Shown here piece after piece: positions 1 to 7,883 of a stretch of DNA of 64,000 nucleotides; within the stretch, counting starts at the first letter, position 1; every line of letters starts with the position of its first letter. The notes beneath the pieces are model-generated. The model ran no database searches and had not been told where the DNA came from. It saw only the letters and a list, made by a program, of their open reading frames with translations. A program made the position numbers and the translations under genes. The DNA comes from UM-FILTER-40-17 sp032251335 (GTDB lineage Bacteria > Bacteroidota > Bacteroidia > Flavobacteriales > Flavobacteriaceae). The DNA lies in NCBI GenBank assembly GCA_032251335.1, contig JAVVDW010000007.1:1-64000 (forward strand), written 5' to 3'.

Positions 1-1
1 C

Positions 2-217
2 TTATTTGAAATACCAAGAAAAGGAACGCTAATAACCCTTAAAGAATATGTTGAGAAGGAGAACACGATGAGAGAAACGTTAAAAAGCAATGCCATGTCC
101 AAACTGTCGAGAGAAAATGATGCAAGATTCCCTACATTTGATCGCTCCAAATACCGATTGGAGTTTGAATTTGAATGGGAGAAAAACACTGTCGATAAAA
201 CAAAATCAAAAAATTAA
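2..217 (+). CDS. C-terminal end of a GLPGLI-family-like protein (5' truncated by window edge)
   Basis: The frame is open from base 2 to the TAA at 215-217 and gives about 71 residues with no natural start, so this is the tail of a gene that begins outside the window. The tail reads ITLKEYVEKENTMRETLKSN and ends in an alternating acidic/aromatic run (LEFEFEWEK). This resembles the tail of the GLPGLI protein at 974-1768, which has ISFEDYLKILTDFEQKYERI followed by a similar SLELYPE ending. I infer a paralogue of that protein. A longer overlapping frame at 90-302 has no coding character and was discarded. No membrane segment is visible. The family call is tentative because the diagnostic GLPGLI motif lies outside the window. 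Confidence 0.55.
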   Translation, partial: LFEIPRKGTLITLKEYVEKENTMRETLKSNAMSKLSRENDARFPTFDRSKYRLEFEFEWEKNTVDKTKSKN

Positions 218-289
218 CACTTATTTACACACTAAAACATCAGTTAAACCTGACAAAACACATAATTTAACAAAATTTAACTTAATATA

Positions 290-322
290 TTTGGATAATT
301 GATTAGGGGGGGGGTATTTTTG
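290..322 (+). promoter_or_regulatory. Promoter with a nine-G tract in the spacer, upstream of the peptide genes
   Basis: A TTTG at 290-293 and a perfect -7 element TATTTTTG at 315-322 match the Bacteroidota sigma-factor consensus (TTTG, about 19-21 nt, TAnnTTTG). The 21-nt spacer ends in nine consecutive G at 306-314, touching the -7 element. The first peptide ATG lies 38 nt downstream of the -7 element. A homopolymer at this place could change spacer length by slippage and so switch expression. That is inference; only the arrangement is seen. Confidence 0.6.
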
Positions 323-359
323 AATTCAAACTTTTATTAACCTCTAAATTTTTATCATT

Positions 360-560
360 ATGAAAAAGTTAATCTTGTTCACATTGTTAGCTACTCTCTC
401 TTTTTCATTTGTTCATAGTATTACAAAATTAAAGTCCAACTACAACACCAAAGTTGAAAAATTTGCATCAACTTGCACTTACTGTTGGGATTGTACGACT
501 GACATAAATGGGGCAACGAAATGTCGCTTATGCAAGCCCATTGATTGCCCTAAGAAATAG
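360..560 (+). CDS. Small secreted six-cysteine peptide, NVEALA-like (copy 1)
   Basis: This 66-residue protein has a lysine-started hydrophobic N-terminus (residues 2-19) typical of a signal peptide or membrane leader. A short charged linker containing KVEKFA follows. The C-terminal block has six cysteines spaced C-x2-C-x2-C-x9-C-x2-C-x4-C with a DINGA turn, and ends in lysines. The linker recalls the NVEALA motif of small Bacteroidota exported peptides of unknown function; this is a resemblance, not a proven membership. Copy 2 at 632 has the same cysteine spacing, and the 20 bases before both ATGs are nearly the same, so the pair arose by duplication. The six cysteines could form disulfides or bind metal. 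No modification enzyme is visible nearby. Confidence 0.75.
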   Translation: MKKLILFTLLATLSFSFVHSITKLKSNYNTKVEKFASTCTYCWDCTTDINGATKCRLCKPIDCPKK

Positions 561-631
561 AACCGAAATTTAAAATAAGTTTATTTTCTCAAAATAATAA
601 AATTAATTATTAATCCCTAAATTTAACCATT

Positions 632-835
632 ATGAAGAAGTTAGTTTTCCCGATTTTTTTTCTATTGTTTGGTGTTTTTATGTTTGCTATAAGCAAACCA
701 TTAGTGAATTCACATAGTAATAATAAATCAGAAGTATTTGCAGAGTGCAGAAAATGCGACAAATGTGTTCCTGATATAAATGGTGGTGAGAGGTGTTACG
801 GTTGTAAACCCATTGCTTGCCCAAATGAGCAGTGA
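632..835 (+). CDS. Small secreted six-cysteine peptide, NVEALA-like (copy 2)
   Basis: This 67-residue paralogue of the 360-560 peptide has the same plan: hydrophobic leader (residues 3-20), a linker with KSEVFA, then six cysteines with exactly the same spacing and a DINGG turn. Shared positions outside cysteine include DING, a basic residue before the fourth cysteine, and KPI before the last cysteine. It lies 71 nt after copy 1 with no terminator between, and a strong terminator follows at 852-886, so the two are probably one transcript driven by the poly-G promoter. Function is unknown. Candidate roles are a disulfide-stabilised secreted peptide, a metal-binding peptide, or a substrate handled by the adjacent GLPGLI/receptor genes. 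Confidence 0.75.
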   Translation: MKKLVFPIFFLLFGVFMFAISKPLVNSHSNNKSEVFAECRKCDKCVPDINGGERCYGCKPIACPNEQ

Positions 836-851
836 ATTAATACATGTGTCT

Positions 852-886
852 GGTCGTTTCACAAATTGTGAAACGACCTCTTTTTC
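852..886 (+). terminator. Rho-independent terminator after the peptide pair
   Basis: A perfect 11-bp stem GGTCGTTTCAC / GTGAAACGACC (852-862 and 868-878) with a 5-nt loop is followed by CTCTTTTTCT. It separates the peptide transcript from the GLPGLI gene at 974. Confidence 0.85.
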
Positions 887-973
887 TAGTTATTTTTGGG
901 GCATTATTTAACGGAAACCTCAAGTGTTACCATTTTGGCTGTTAACCTTTTTATTTTTTAATTAAAAAATAAT

Positions 974-1768
974 ATGTTTATAATGAATTTAAAGTTGCTA
1001 AAAATCATCCCATTATTAATGTTTTTTGTTTCCATTAATATAAATGGTCAAAATAATATTAAAGGGATAGTTGAATATCAAGAAACAGACGAATTTAATT
1101 ACAAGGGAATTAAAAGTTTTTACACACTGTATTTCGATAATAATTATTCGTTGTATGAAGAAAACTTAAATAAAGCCACCTTTGGCGAAATGGATTTTAA
1201 CGAATCCGATGGAACAATCACTACAATAAAGTTGCCCTATAGGGACAAACCTAAGTTTAACTTTTTTGATTTTAAGAATAATTCAAGTATGTTTTCCATT
1301 TCTCCTTTTGGTAATTATACTATTGTTAACGATAAAGATGAAAAAATTTCTTGGTCTTTAATGGGGGAAACGAAAAAAATAGGCAATTTTGAATGCCAAA
1401 AAGCTAAGGCTCACTTTAGAGGTAGAAATTATTATGTGTGGTTTACAACTGAGATTCCGCTATCGACAGGTCCGTGGAAATTAAACGGACTAAGTGGGTT
1501 AATTTTAGAAGTCCAAGAGGAAAATGGACTTATTCATATTATAGCGACATCCATAAACCTTACGGCTGAAAATACTTTTATTCAAAAAAAAATTGGACAA
1601 TATAAGAACCCTAAAACAACGATTTCGTTTGAAGATTATTTAAAAATACTGACAGACTTTGAGCAAAAATATGAAAGGATTATAAATTCTAAGTTGTCTA
1701 AGGGTCAGTCTCCAGTTACAGATAGTTATTCTTTTTGGTCGCTTGAACTATATCCCGAAATGAATTAA
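974..1768 (+). CDS. GLPGLI family protein
   Basis: The 264-residue product has an N-terminal signal peptide (about residues 5-26, ending NINGQ) and then the beta-rich GLPGLI-family body. The family hallmark appears as GLSGLI at residues 172-177 inside GPWKLNGLSGLILEV, preceded by a WFTTEIPLSTGPW stretch that is typical of the family. Members are exported Bacteroidota proteins of unknown function, commonly encoded next to TonB-dependent receptors. The receptor follows here after 44 nt, suggesting co-transcription. An in-frame ATG at 983 is an equally plausible start with a cleaner signal peptide. The gene is strongly AT-rich compared with the region to its right. Confidence 0.85.
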   Translation: MFIMNLKLLKIIPLLMFFVSININGQNNIKGIVEYQETDEFNYKGIKSFYTLYFDNNYSLYEENLNKATFGEMDFNESDGTITTIKLPYRDKPKFNFFDFKNNSSMFSISPFGNYTIVNDKDEKISWSLMGETKKIGNFECQKAKAHFRGRNYYVWFTTEIPLSTGPWKLNGLSGLILEVQEENGLIHIIATSINLTAENTFIQKKIGQYKNPKTTISFEDYLKILTDFEQKYERIINSKLSKGQSPVTDSYSFWSLELYPEMN

Positions 1769-1812
1769 TTTCACGCTCGCTACTATTTAGAAAAAACTAT
1801 AAGTATATTAAT

Positions 1813-4476
1813 TTGTTTGAAAAACATATTATCATAGTCTTATGTAGCTTGAGTGTTGGCTTGGTCAACGCTCAAACGGTTTTTAAAGGTATCGTTACTG
1901 ACAGCCTCGGTAAGGTTATGCCTTTAACTAACATATATCTACAGCCTAATTCAAGTACCGTGATTGTGGCCTTTTCCATTACCGACAGTAATGGTTACTA
2001 CGAATTTTCATACGACAAATCTGGTATTTATCAGCTCAATATTACTAGCTTAGGTTTCAGTCCACAACAAATCGCCGTTGTCATAGACAGCTTAAACCCT
2101 CCCAAACAACTCATTAACAACGTGCGTTTGCAAACCCAAAAAATGGAGCTCAATGAGGTTATTGTCAATGCAAACCTGCCCGTGGTCGTCAAAAAAGATA
2201 CCATTTCTTTTAAAGCAGATGCCTATGCCGACGGCACGGAAACCGTGGTAGAAGACCTGCTCAAAAAAATACCCGGGCTGGAAGTGGACAGCCGGGGGAA
2301 TATCAAAGTCAACGGAAAATCCATCGAAAAAGTGATGGTTGACGGGGATGACCTTTTTGAAAAAGGTTATCAACTACTCACCAAGAACCTCAACGCCGGG
2401 GTTATAGACCGCATAGAAGTCTATGACCACTATTCGGACAACCCGCTTCTGAAAGATGTGGAAGATTCGGAAAAAGTGGCGCTCAACCTGACACTCAAAG
2501 GAGACAAAAAACAACGGCTTTTTGGCAATGCAACTTTGGGCGGGGGCACAGATGATTTTTATGAAAACCGTTTAAATCTTATCTCTTTTCAAAAAAATTC
2601 TAAACACTTTTTTTTCGGAAATCTCAACAACACCGGCTTAGACCCTACCGGGGACATCAGCCAAATGTCGGGCAATTCCTTTGCTTCGGGCAACCGCCCC
2701 GCAGACACCAACAAAGCTCCCGAAGTGATGAGCCTTATGGCAGCACGCCCAAGCCTGAAAGATGCTTATATCAACTTCAATAATGCCGAAATGGCATCGC
2801 TTAGCAGCATCACATCGCTTTCTGAGAAAACCAAACTCAAAACCCTTGTTTTTTTTACGGCTGATGAAAATGACTTTTTTAGAGACCAAACCCTCGAATT
2901 TTTTGGCCCGGGCGAGGCATTTACCAATACGGAAGATTATCGACTGCGTAAAAAAACAAAATTAGGGTTTGTAAAAACCGACCTGACTTCCAATCTTAGC
3001 AAGACCAAACTTTTGGAATATTCAGGCAACATCAGCTTTGGAAATCAGAAAACCAATACCCAACTGCTTTTTAATGGCAGCCCAACCAGAGAAAATTTAG
3101 ATCATGACCCGCTTTCAATCGACCAGTATTTAAGCTATACAAGCAAGCTGCGCAAAAACAGGGCATTGGTGCTTTCGGCACAATATGTCCATGACGAAAA
3201 ACCGCAAAGCTACGTAGCCGATACGTTCCTATTGGGCAAGTTGTTCCCGAACAACACCACCGCAACCCGGACAGCACAACACGCAACCGCTACTACCAAC
3301 GCCTTCGCAACAGAAGCGCGTTGGATAACGAATAACGGCTCGTCAAATTGGGAGTTAATCGCTGGTTATTATTACGCATCCGACCGACTGAACAACACCC
3401 TGCTGCTCGGTGATAAAAACGCATTGCAACCCGTAGATTCACTCTATCGAAACCGACTCAATCTCAATCAGAATAATTTTTACACTTCAGCTCGTTACAG
3501 AAGAAATATAGGTAGATTGAAAATTTTTGCCAAAGCCGAAATCCATCAATTGTTTACACAAGTGGAAAATGATATCACTTCCAAACAAACCAATCCGTTG
3601 TATTGGAACGGTCAGGTTAGCGGCGAATATAAATTTTCAAATATCAGTTCACTGACTGCCTCATACAACTTTAACACAAACAATTCCAGTCTCTTAAATG
3701 TATCCGATGGTTTTGTCTTGAATGATTATAGGAACCTCTCAAGCGGGTTCGGAAAATTTGAGCAGCTTCAAAATCAATTTTTGTTTGTGAATTATGTGTA
3801 TGGTGGTTTTCTAAGTGGCTTCACCCTCAACAGCTCTTTTGTTTACAACAGGGAATCTGAATACTTTGGGAACATCTCCCGTATCGAACCTGAGTTTTCT
3901 ACTTCCGAATTGGCATTGCTTCGCAACCGTGAAAGCTATTCTTATAATCTGCAATCAGACTATTATATCAAAGCCCTTTCGTCAAATCTGAAAGGAAAAT
4001 TCAATTACACCAACACGCATTTTCAAAACTTTGTCAACCAGTCCGGTAAACGGAGTATTGAATCACAAAACATCAACTTTGGAGGGGAATTGCGTTCGGC
4101 CTTTCTTGGTTTTTTCAATTATCACATCGGTTCGGAATGGCAGTATAGCGAAGTAAAATTTGGCGGCAAAAGCACACGAACAGACAATCTGACCTTTTTG
4201 GATTTGTATTTTAATATCCATAAAAACACCATCATCAAACTACAAAACGATCGCTATTTTTTTGGAAATTTAGATAGCGACAGCAGTTTTTATTTCACAG
4301 AACTTTCTGTTCAATACAAATTAAAGGAAAGCGGAATGAGCTTCGAACTGGTTGGGCATAACTTATTAAATACCAACAACCTTCGCAACAGCAACATCGG
4401 CGACACCTCAACATCCCTGACAGATTTCAGGTTGCTCCCGCGCTACGTCATGCTCAAAGCAGGTTTTCGGTTTTGA
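1813..4476 (+). CDS. TonB-dependent-receptor-like outer-membrane protein with carboxypeptidase-regulatory-like domain
   Basis: The 887-residue protein starts at TTG with a signal peptide (to about residue 21, VNAQ). A carboxypeptidase-regulatory-like beta-sandwich follows (about 22-105, FKGIVTDSLGKVMPLTNIY), then a plug-like region (about 115-220, with KDTISFKADAY and VEDLLKKIPGLEVD). A long aromatic beta-barrel ends with a terminal phenylalanine (LKAGFRF), as in outer-membrane barrels. This matches the large barrel family seen with GLPGLI proteins in Flavobacteriia. No SusD-like partner is present. It could import or export a ligand; the neighbouring peptides are an obvious but unproven candidate. 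GC content rises markedly around 2.1-2.2 kb inside the gene, hinting at a mosaic origin. Confidence 0.85.
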   Translation: MFEKHIIIVLCSLSVGLVNAQTVFKGIVTDSLGKVMPLTNIYLQPNSSTVIVAFSITDSNGYYEFSYDKSGIYQLNITSLGFSPQQIAVVIDSLNPPKQLINNVRLQTQKMELNEVIVNANLPVVVKKDTISFKADAYADGTETVVEDLLKKIPGLEVDSRGNIKVNGKSIEKVMVDGDDLFEKGYQLLTKNLNAGVIDRIEVYDHYSDNPLLKDVEDSEKVALNLTLKGDKKQRLFGNATLGGGTDDFYENRLNLISFQKNSKHFFFGNLNNTGLDPTGDISQMSGNSFASGNRPADTNKAPEVMSLMAARPSLKDAYINFNNAEMASLSSITSLSEKTKLKTLVFFTADENDFFRDQTLEFFGPGEAFTNTEDYRLRKKTKLGFVKTDLTSNLSKTKLLEYSGNISFGNQKTNTQLLFNGSPTRENLDHDPLSIDQYLSYTSKLRKNRALVLSAQYVHDEKPQSYVADTFLLGKLFPNNTTATRTAQHATATTNAFATEARWITNNGSSNWELIAGYYYASDRLNNTLLLGDKNALQPVDSLYRNRLNLNQNNFYTSARYRRNIGRLKIFAKAEIHQLFTQVENDITSKQTNPLYWNGQVSGEYKFSNISSLTASYNFNTNNSSLLNVSDGFVLNDYRNLSSGFGKFEQLQNQFLFVNYVYGGFLSGFTLNSSFVYNRESEYFGNISRIEPEFSTSELALLRNRESYSYNLQSDYYIKALSSNLKGKFNYTNTHFQNFVNQSGKRSIESQNINFGGELRSAFLGFFNYHIGSEWQYSEVKFGGKSTRTDNLTFLDLYFNIHKNTIIKLQNDRYFFGNLDSDSSFYFTELSVQYKLKESGMSFELVGHNLLNTNNLRNSNIGDTSTSLTDFRLLPRYVMLKAGFRF

Positions 4477-4566
4477 AAAAAAGCAAACCAAAACCTTAAC
4501 CTTTTTCTTACCTTAATTTGATTTTCGTTTGGGGGCAATGGTTTTTATTTGTAGAAACGTTTTTGC

Positions 4567-5400
4567 TTGAAAAAGAGAAAAGTAGAATTGGTCATTCTTT
4601 CCGACATCCACCTCGGCACCTATGGCTGCCATGCCAGGGAGTTGTTGCATTACCTGAAATCGATCAAACCCGAATTGCTCATCCTCAACGGCGACATCAT
4701 TGATATTTGGCAATTCCGCAAAAAATACTTCCCTGCCCATCACCTGAAAGTGCTTAAAAAATTTATCAACCTCGCTTCCAAAGGCACCAAGGTCTATTAC
4801 ATCACCGGCAACCACGATGAGATGCTGCGCAAATTTGCCGATTTCAAAATGGGAAATTTTGTATTGACCAACAAACTGATGCTCAACCTGAACGGGCAGA
4901 AAACCTGGATTTTTCACGGTGATGTTTTTGATGCTTCCATCCAACACAGCAAGTGGATCGCCAAACTCGGCGGTTGGGGCTACGACTTTTTGATCGTCTT
5001 CAACCGGTATATGAATTCGGTACTGGAAATGTTTGGGCGTGAGAAATATTCGCTCTCCAAAAAAATCAAGAACAGCGTCAAAAAAGCGGTGCAATACATC
5101 AGTAATTTTGAACAAACCGCCGCCGAGCTTGCCATCCAAAAAGGCTGTCACTTCGTGGCTTGCGGGCATATTCACCAGCCTCAGATACGCGAAGTGGTTA
5201 CCGACAAAGGCAAGACGACCTATCTCAACTCCGGCGACTGGATTGAAAACATGAGCGCGCTCGAATACCACGAAGGCAAGTGGTCTGTTTTTCATCAACC
5301 CATCCTCAAAAAAGATGAACCCGTCGAAGAGGAGGAGGAAAACATGCAGGTTGAAATCGACATGAAGTCCATCATCCATTCGATGATACACGAGTCGTAG
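4567..5400 (+). CDS. UDP-2,3-diacylglucosamine diphosphatase-like metallophosphoesterase (LpxH family)
   Basis: This cytosolic calcineurin-like phosphoesterase of 277 residues starts at TTG. It has the full metal-site series: SDIHLG (residues 12-17), GDIIDIW (42-48), GNHDE (81-85), FHGDVFD and GHIHQP. This order and spacing fits the LpxH-type enzymes that remove UMP from UDP-2,3-diacylglucosamine in lipid A synthesis. Many Bacteroidota carry several paralogues, so the substrate is not certain. The C-terminus carries an acidic EEEEE run and a short amphipathic tail. The gene stands alone after the receptor gene and ends 55 nt before the Crp/Fnr regulator. Confidence 0.8.
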   Translation: MKKRKVELVILSDIHLGTYGCHARELLHYLKSIKPELLILNGDIIDIWQFRKKYFPAHHLKVLKKFINLASKGTKVYYITGNHDEMLRKFADFKMGNFVLTNKLMLNLNGQKTWIFHGDVFDASIQHSKWIAKLGGWGYDFLIVFNRYMNSVLEMFGREKYSLSKKIKNSVKKAVQYISNFEQTAAELAIQKGCHFVACGHIHQPQIREVVTDKGKTTYLNSGDWIENMSALEYHEGKWSVFHQPILKKDEPVEEEEENMQVEIDMKSIIHSMIHES

Positions 5401-5455
5401 TAAGCAATTCTCACATTCCTCAGTTTTTGTATTTTAGCCTTTCAAAAGGATTCAA

Positions 5456-6019
5456 GTGGAAACTTATTTTGAACGGTTGCACTCTGTTTATCCGCTCAGT
5501 GCGGAAGGCTTGGATTTGCTAAAACCTTTCATCGCTAAAAAACATCTTTCAAAAGGTGATTTTATCTTGCGGAAAGACGAAACCTGCCGGCACATTTATT
5601 TTGTCAACAAGGGTTTTGCCAGAATTTTTTATTTTAAAAATGGCAAGGAAATTACCGAATGGTTTACGCCGGAGAAAAACTTTTGCTTCTCCATCAGCAG
5701 TTATTTTGAAGAAAAACCCAGCCACCTGATCATCGAATGTTTGGAAGACTCGGAAGTCATTTACCTATCGAAAGAAGGCTTGGACAGGCTTTGCAAGACA
5801 CATATCGAAATCAGTAATTTTTTCAGTAAACTGATTTCGGGCGCACTGATTTTGTCGCAAAAGCGCATGGATTCCATCCAATTTGAAACTGCCCGCCAAC
5901 GCTATGAAAAACTCCTCAAAAACCAACCGTATATCCTACAAAAAGCACCCATGCAGTACCTGGCTTCCTTTTTGGGCATCACACCCGAAACGCTAAGCCG
6001 CATCCGGACGCAAATTTGA
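5456..6019 (+). CDS. Crp/Fnr-family transcriptional regulator
   Basis: The 187-residue protein starts at GTG. It has an N-terminal cyclic-nucleotide-binding beta-roll (about residues 15-120, with ILRKDETCRHIYFVNKGFAR) and a C-terminal winged helix ending LASFLGITPETLSRIRTQI. The E-x-x-S-R of the recognition helix is conserved in this family. No Fnr-type cysteine cluster is visible at the N-terminus. A perfect TTGA-N6-TCAA palindrome starts 10 nt after its stop codon, in the promoter of the esterase gene, and a second copy precedes the GH3 gene. It is therefore the natural candidate regulator of both. The effector is unknown. Confidence 0.88.
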   Translation: METYFERLHSVYPLSAEGLDLLKPFIAKKHLSKGDFILRKDETCRHIYFVNKGFARIFYFKNGKEITEWFTPEKNFCFSISSYFEEKPSHLIIECLEDSEVIYLSKEGLDRLCKTHIEISNFFSKLISGALILSQKRMDSIQFETARQRYEKLLKNQPYILQKAPMQYLASFLGITPETLSRIRTQI

Positions 6020-6027
6020 ATTGTTTT

Positions 6028-6062
6028 TTTGACAATTGTCAATTGTAAAACTACAACGTTTG
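6028..6062 (+). promoter_or_regulatory. Operator/promoter of the carboxylesterase gene (TTGACAATTGTCAA)
   Basis: A perfect 14-bp palindrome TTGACAATTGTCAA lies at 6029-6042 and matches the TTGA-N6-TCAA pattern bound by Fnr/FixK-type proteins. A near-consensus -7 element AACGTTTG follows at 6055-6062, and a TTTG at 6028-6031 overlaps the palindrome. Almost the same 39-nt block recurs at 7816-7854. An operator over the -33 element would allow repression or activation by the upstream Crp/Fnr protein. Confidence 0.65.
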
Positions 6063-6114
6063 CGCAACTTTGTAGGAATACCTAATTTCGATTAATCTTT
6101 ACATTCATTCCTCC

Positions 6115-7758
6115 ATGAAAAAAAACATCCTTTTGGCTTCGCTTACTTTCATCTTGGTAAGCCAGGCTTATGCGCAAACCGCTAATCATCATCCTATGAC
6201 AAAAATCAAAACTGCCAATGGCATGGTCGAAGGAATTTACGACTCGGGCATCAACACCTTCAAAGGAATACCCTTTGCCGCACCGCCCGTTGGCGAATTC
6301 AGGTGGCGGGAGCCGCAGCCGGTAAAAAATTGGGACGGTATTTTAAAAACAACCGCATTCGGCCCGCGTGCCATGCAATTGCCCATATTTGGGGATATGA
6401 ATTTCAGGTCCAACGGTGTGAGCGAAGATTGCCTGTACCTGAATGTTTGGTCACCTGCCCAATCTCCCGATGAAAAACTCCCTGTTTTAGTCTATTTTTA
6501 CGGTGGCGGACTGGTGGCCGGTGATGGTTCCGAGCCGAGATACGACGGCGAAAGTATGGCACGGAACGGCATCGTGGCTGTGACCATAAACTACCGGCTT
6601 GGTATATTCGGATTTTACACCCATCCCGAGCTTACAAAAGAATCGCCCAACCGGGCTTCCGGAAATTACGGGCTTCTCGATCAGCAAGCGGCTTTGCTTT
6701 GGGTACAAAAAAATATTGCTGCTTTTGGGGGCGATCCCAAAAGAGTTACCATTGCCGGTGAATCCGCAGGTTCTTTCTCCGTGAGTGCGCAAATGGCTTC
6801 GCCCGTTTCGAAAAATCTATTTGCCGGAGCCATTGGCGAAAGTGGCTCGCTTTTAGGTGCTTTTGAACCCAAACCCCTTCATGAAGCAGAACAACAAGGG
6901 GTTCAATTTGCAAAAGAATTGGGTTTCAATTCTCTAAAAGATATGCGCGCCATGTCGGCAGACAAACTCCTGCAAGCGACTGCCAACCAGCAAATTCTAT
7001 CTTTCTCACCCGTCATAGACGGTTATTTCCTGCCCAAATCGCCAAGTGAAATTTTTTCTCAGGGAGAACAAGCCATAGTCCCGTTGTTGGCGGGATGGAA
7101 TTCTGCCGAAATGCCTTATCAGGCACTCTTACAGGGACAGTCGCCAACATTGGAAAATTATCGGAAAACCGTCGAAAAACTTTATGGCAATCAGGCCGAT
7201 GCCGTGCTTAAAGTCTATAATCCGGCCCATGACGGAGAAGTCAAACAAGTGGCGACAGACCTGGCAAGCGACCGGTTTATATCTTTTGGAACCTGGAGAT
7301 GGATAGACATCCAAAGCCAAACAAGCAACAAACCCGTGTATCGTTATTTTTACGCCCGCCCGAGGCCGCAAATGCGCGCGGAAATGGGAAATGCCGTTGC
7401 AGGATTGGCAGGTGGTGTCATCAAAAATGAAGAGAAGAATTCTGAAGTAAAAAATGTGCCCGAAGTGGTAGGTGCCGCCCACTCTGCCGAAATAGAATAT
7501 GCGATGGGGAACCTGCCTACAAACAGGGTTTATGACTGGCAACCGGAAGATTACAAAGTCTCGGAAATTATACAGGCTTATTTTGTAAATTTCATCAAAA
7601 CCGGCAACCCGAACGGATTGGGACTGCCCAATTGGCCTGAAGTGGAAAGCAACACAGACGCAATGTTCATGAAAATTGATGTCGATACGCATGCAGAAAA
7701 AGAGACACATCGCAACCGCTATTTGCTGATGGATTCTTTTTTGAAAGCACCTAAATAA
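6115..7758 (+). CDS. Secreted type-B carboxylesterase
   Basis: The 547-residue alpha/beta-hydrolase has a signal peptide (residues 1-21, SQAYAQ). Family signatures are visible: SEDCLYLNVW (103-112), the oxyanion YGGG (129-132) and the nucleophile elbow GESAGS with Ser217. A GAAHSAEIEYAMGN-type segment supplies the likely catalytic histidine. Length and motif order are those of the para-nitrobenzyl esterase/cholinesterase-like family. It is exported, probably to the periplasm. Its promoter nearly duplicates that of the following GH3 glucosidase, so the two may act on one acylated glycoside or plant-derived substrate; that link is inference. Confidence 0.9.
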   Translation: MKKNILLASLTFILVSQAYAQTANHHPMTKIKTANGMVEGIYDSGINTFKGIPFAAPPVGEFRWREPQPVKNWDGILKTTAFGPRAMQLPIFGDMNFRSNGVSEDCLYLNVWSPAQSPDEKLPVLVYFYGGGLVAGDGSEPRYDGESMARNGIVAVTINYRLGIFGFYTHPELTKESPNRASGNYGLLDQQAALLWVQKNIAAFGGDPKRVTIAGESAGSFSVSAQMASPVSKNLFAGAIGESGSLLGAFEPKPLHEAEQQGVQFAKELGFNSLKDMRAMSADKLLQATANQQILSFSPVIDGYFLPKSPSEIFSQGEQAIVPLLAGWNSAEMPYQALLQGQSPTLENYRKTVEKLYGNQADAVLKVYNPAHDGEVKQVATDLASDRFISFGTWRWIDIQSQTSNKPVYRYFYARPRPQMRAEMGNAVAGLAGGVIKNEEKNSEVKNVPEVVGAAHSAEIEYAMGNLPTNRVYDWQPEDYKVSEIIQAYFVNFIKTGNPNGLGLPNWPEVESNTDAMFMKIDVDTHAEKETHRNRYLLMDSFLKAPK

Positions 7759-7814
7759 ACAGATTTTTAGCGTTCATCCATCGGGTGATTTGATTATTTT
7801 TCCGGGGTTCATTT

Positions 7815-7849
7815 TTTGACAATTGTCAATTGCAGAACTACAACGTTTG
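7815..7849 (+). promoter_or_regulatory. Operator/promoter of the GH3 gene (second TTGACAATTGTCAA copy)
   Basis: The palindrome TTGACAATTGTCAA is at 7816-7829, with TTTG at 7815-7818 and AACGTTTG at 7842-7849, in the same spacing (23 nt) as at 6028-6062. The two 39-nt blocks differ at only three positions while the flanks differ, which indicates a selected regulatory site. Confidence 0.65.
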
Positions 7850-7883
7850 CGGAAATTTGTGAAAACTCACAAATCCAAACTCC

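Noticed and set aside
90..302. 70-codon plus-strand frame at the left edge
   Set aside because: It overlaps, in another frame, the better-supported tail of the GLPGLI-like gene (2-217) and has no family-like features.
4513..5391. 292-codon minus-strand frame across the LpxH-like gene
   Set aside because: It is the antisense shadow of a gene with complete metallophosphoesterase motifs; the reverse protein has no recognisable domain.
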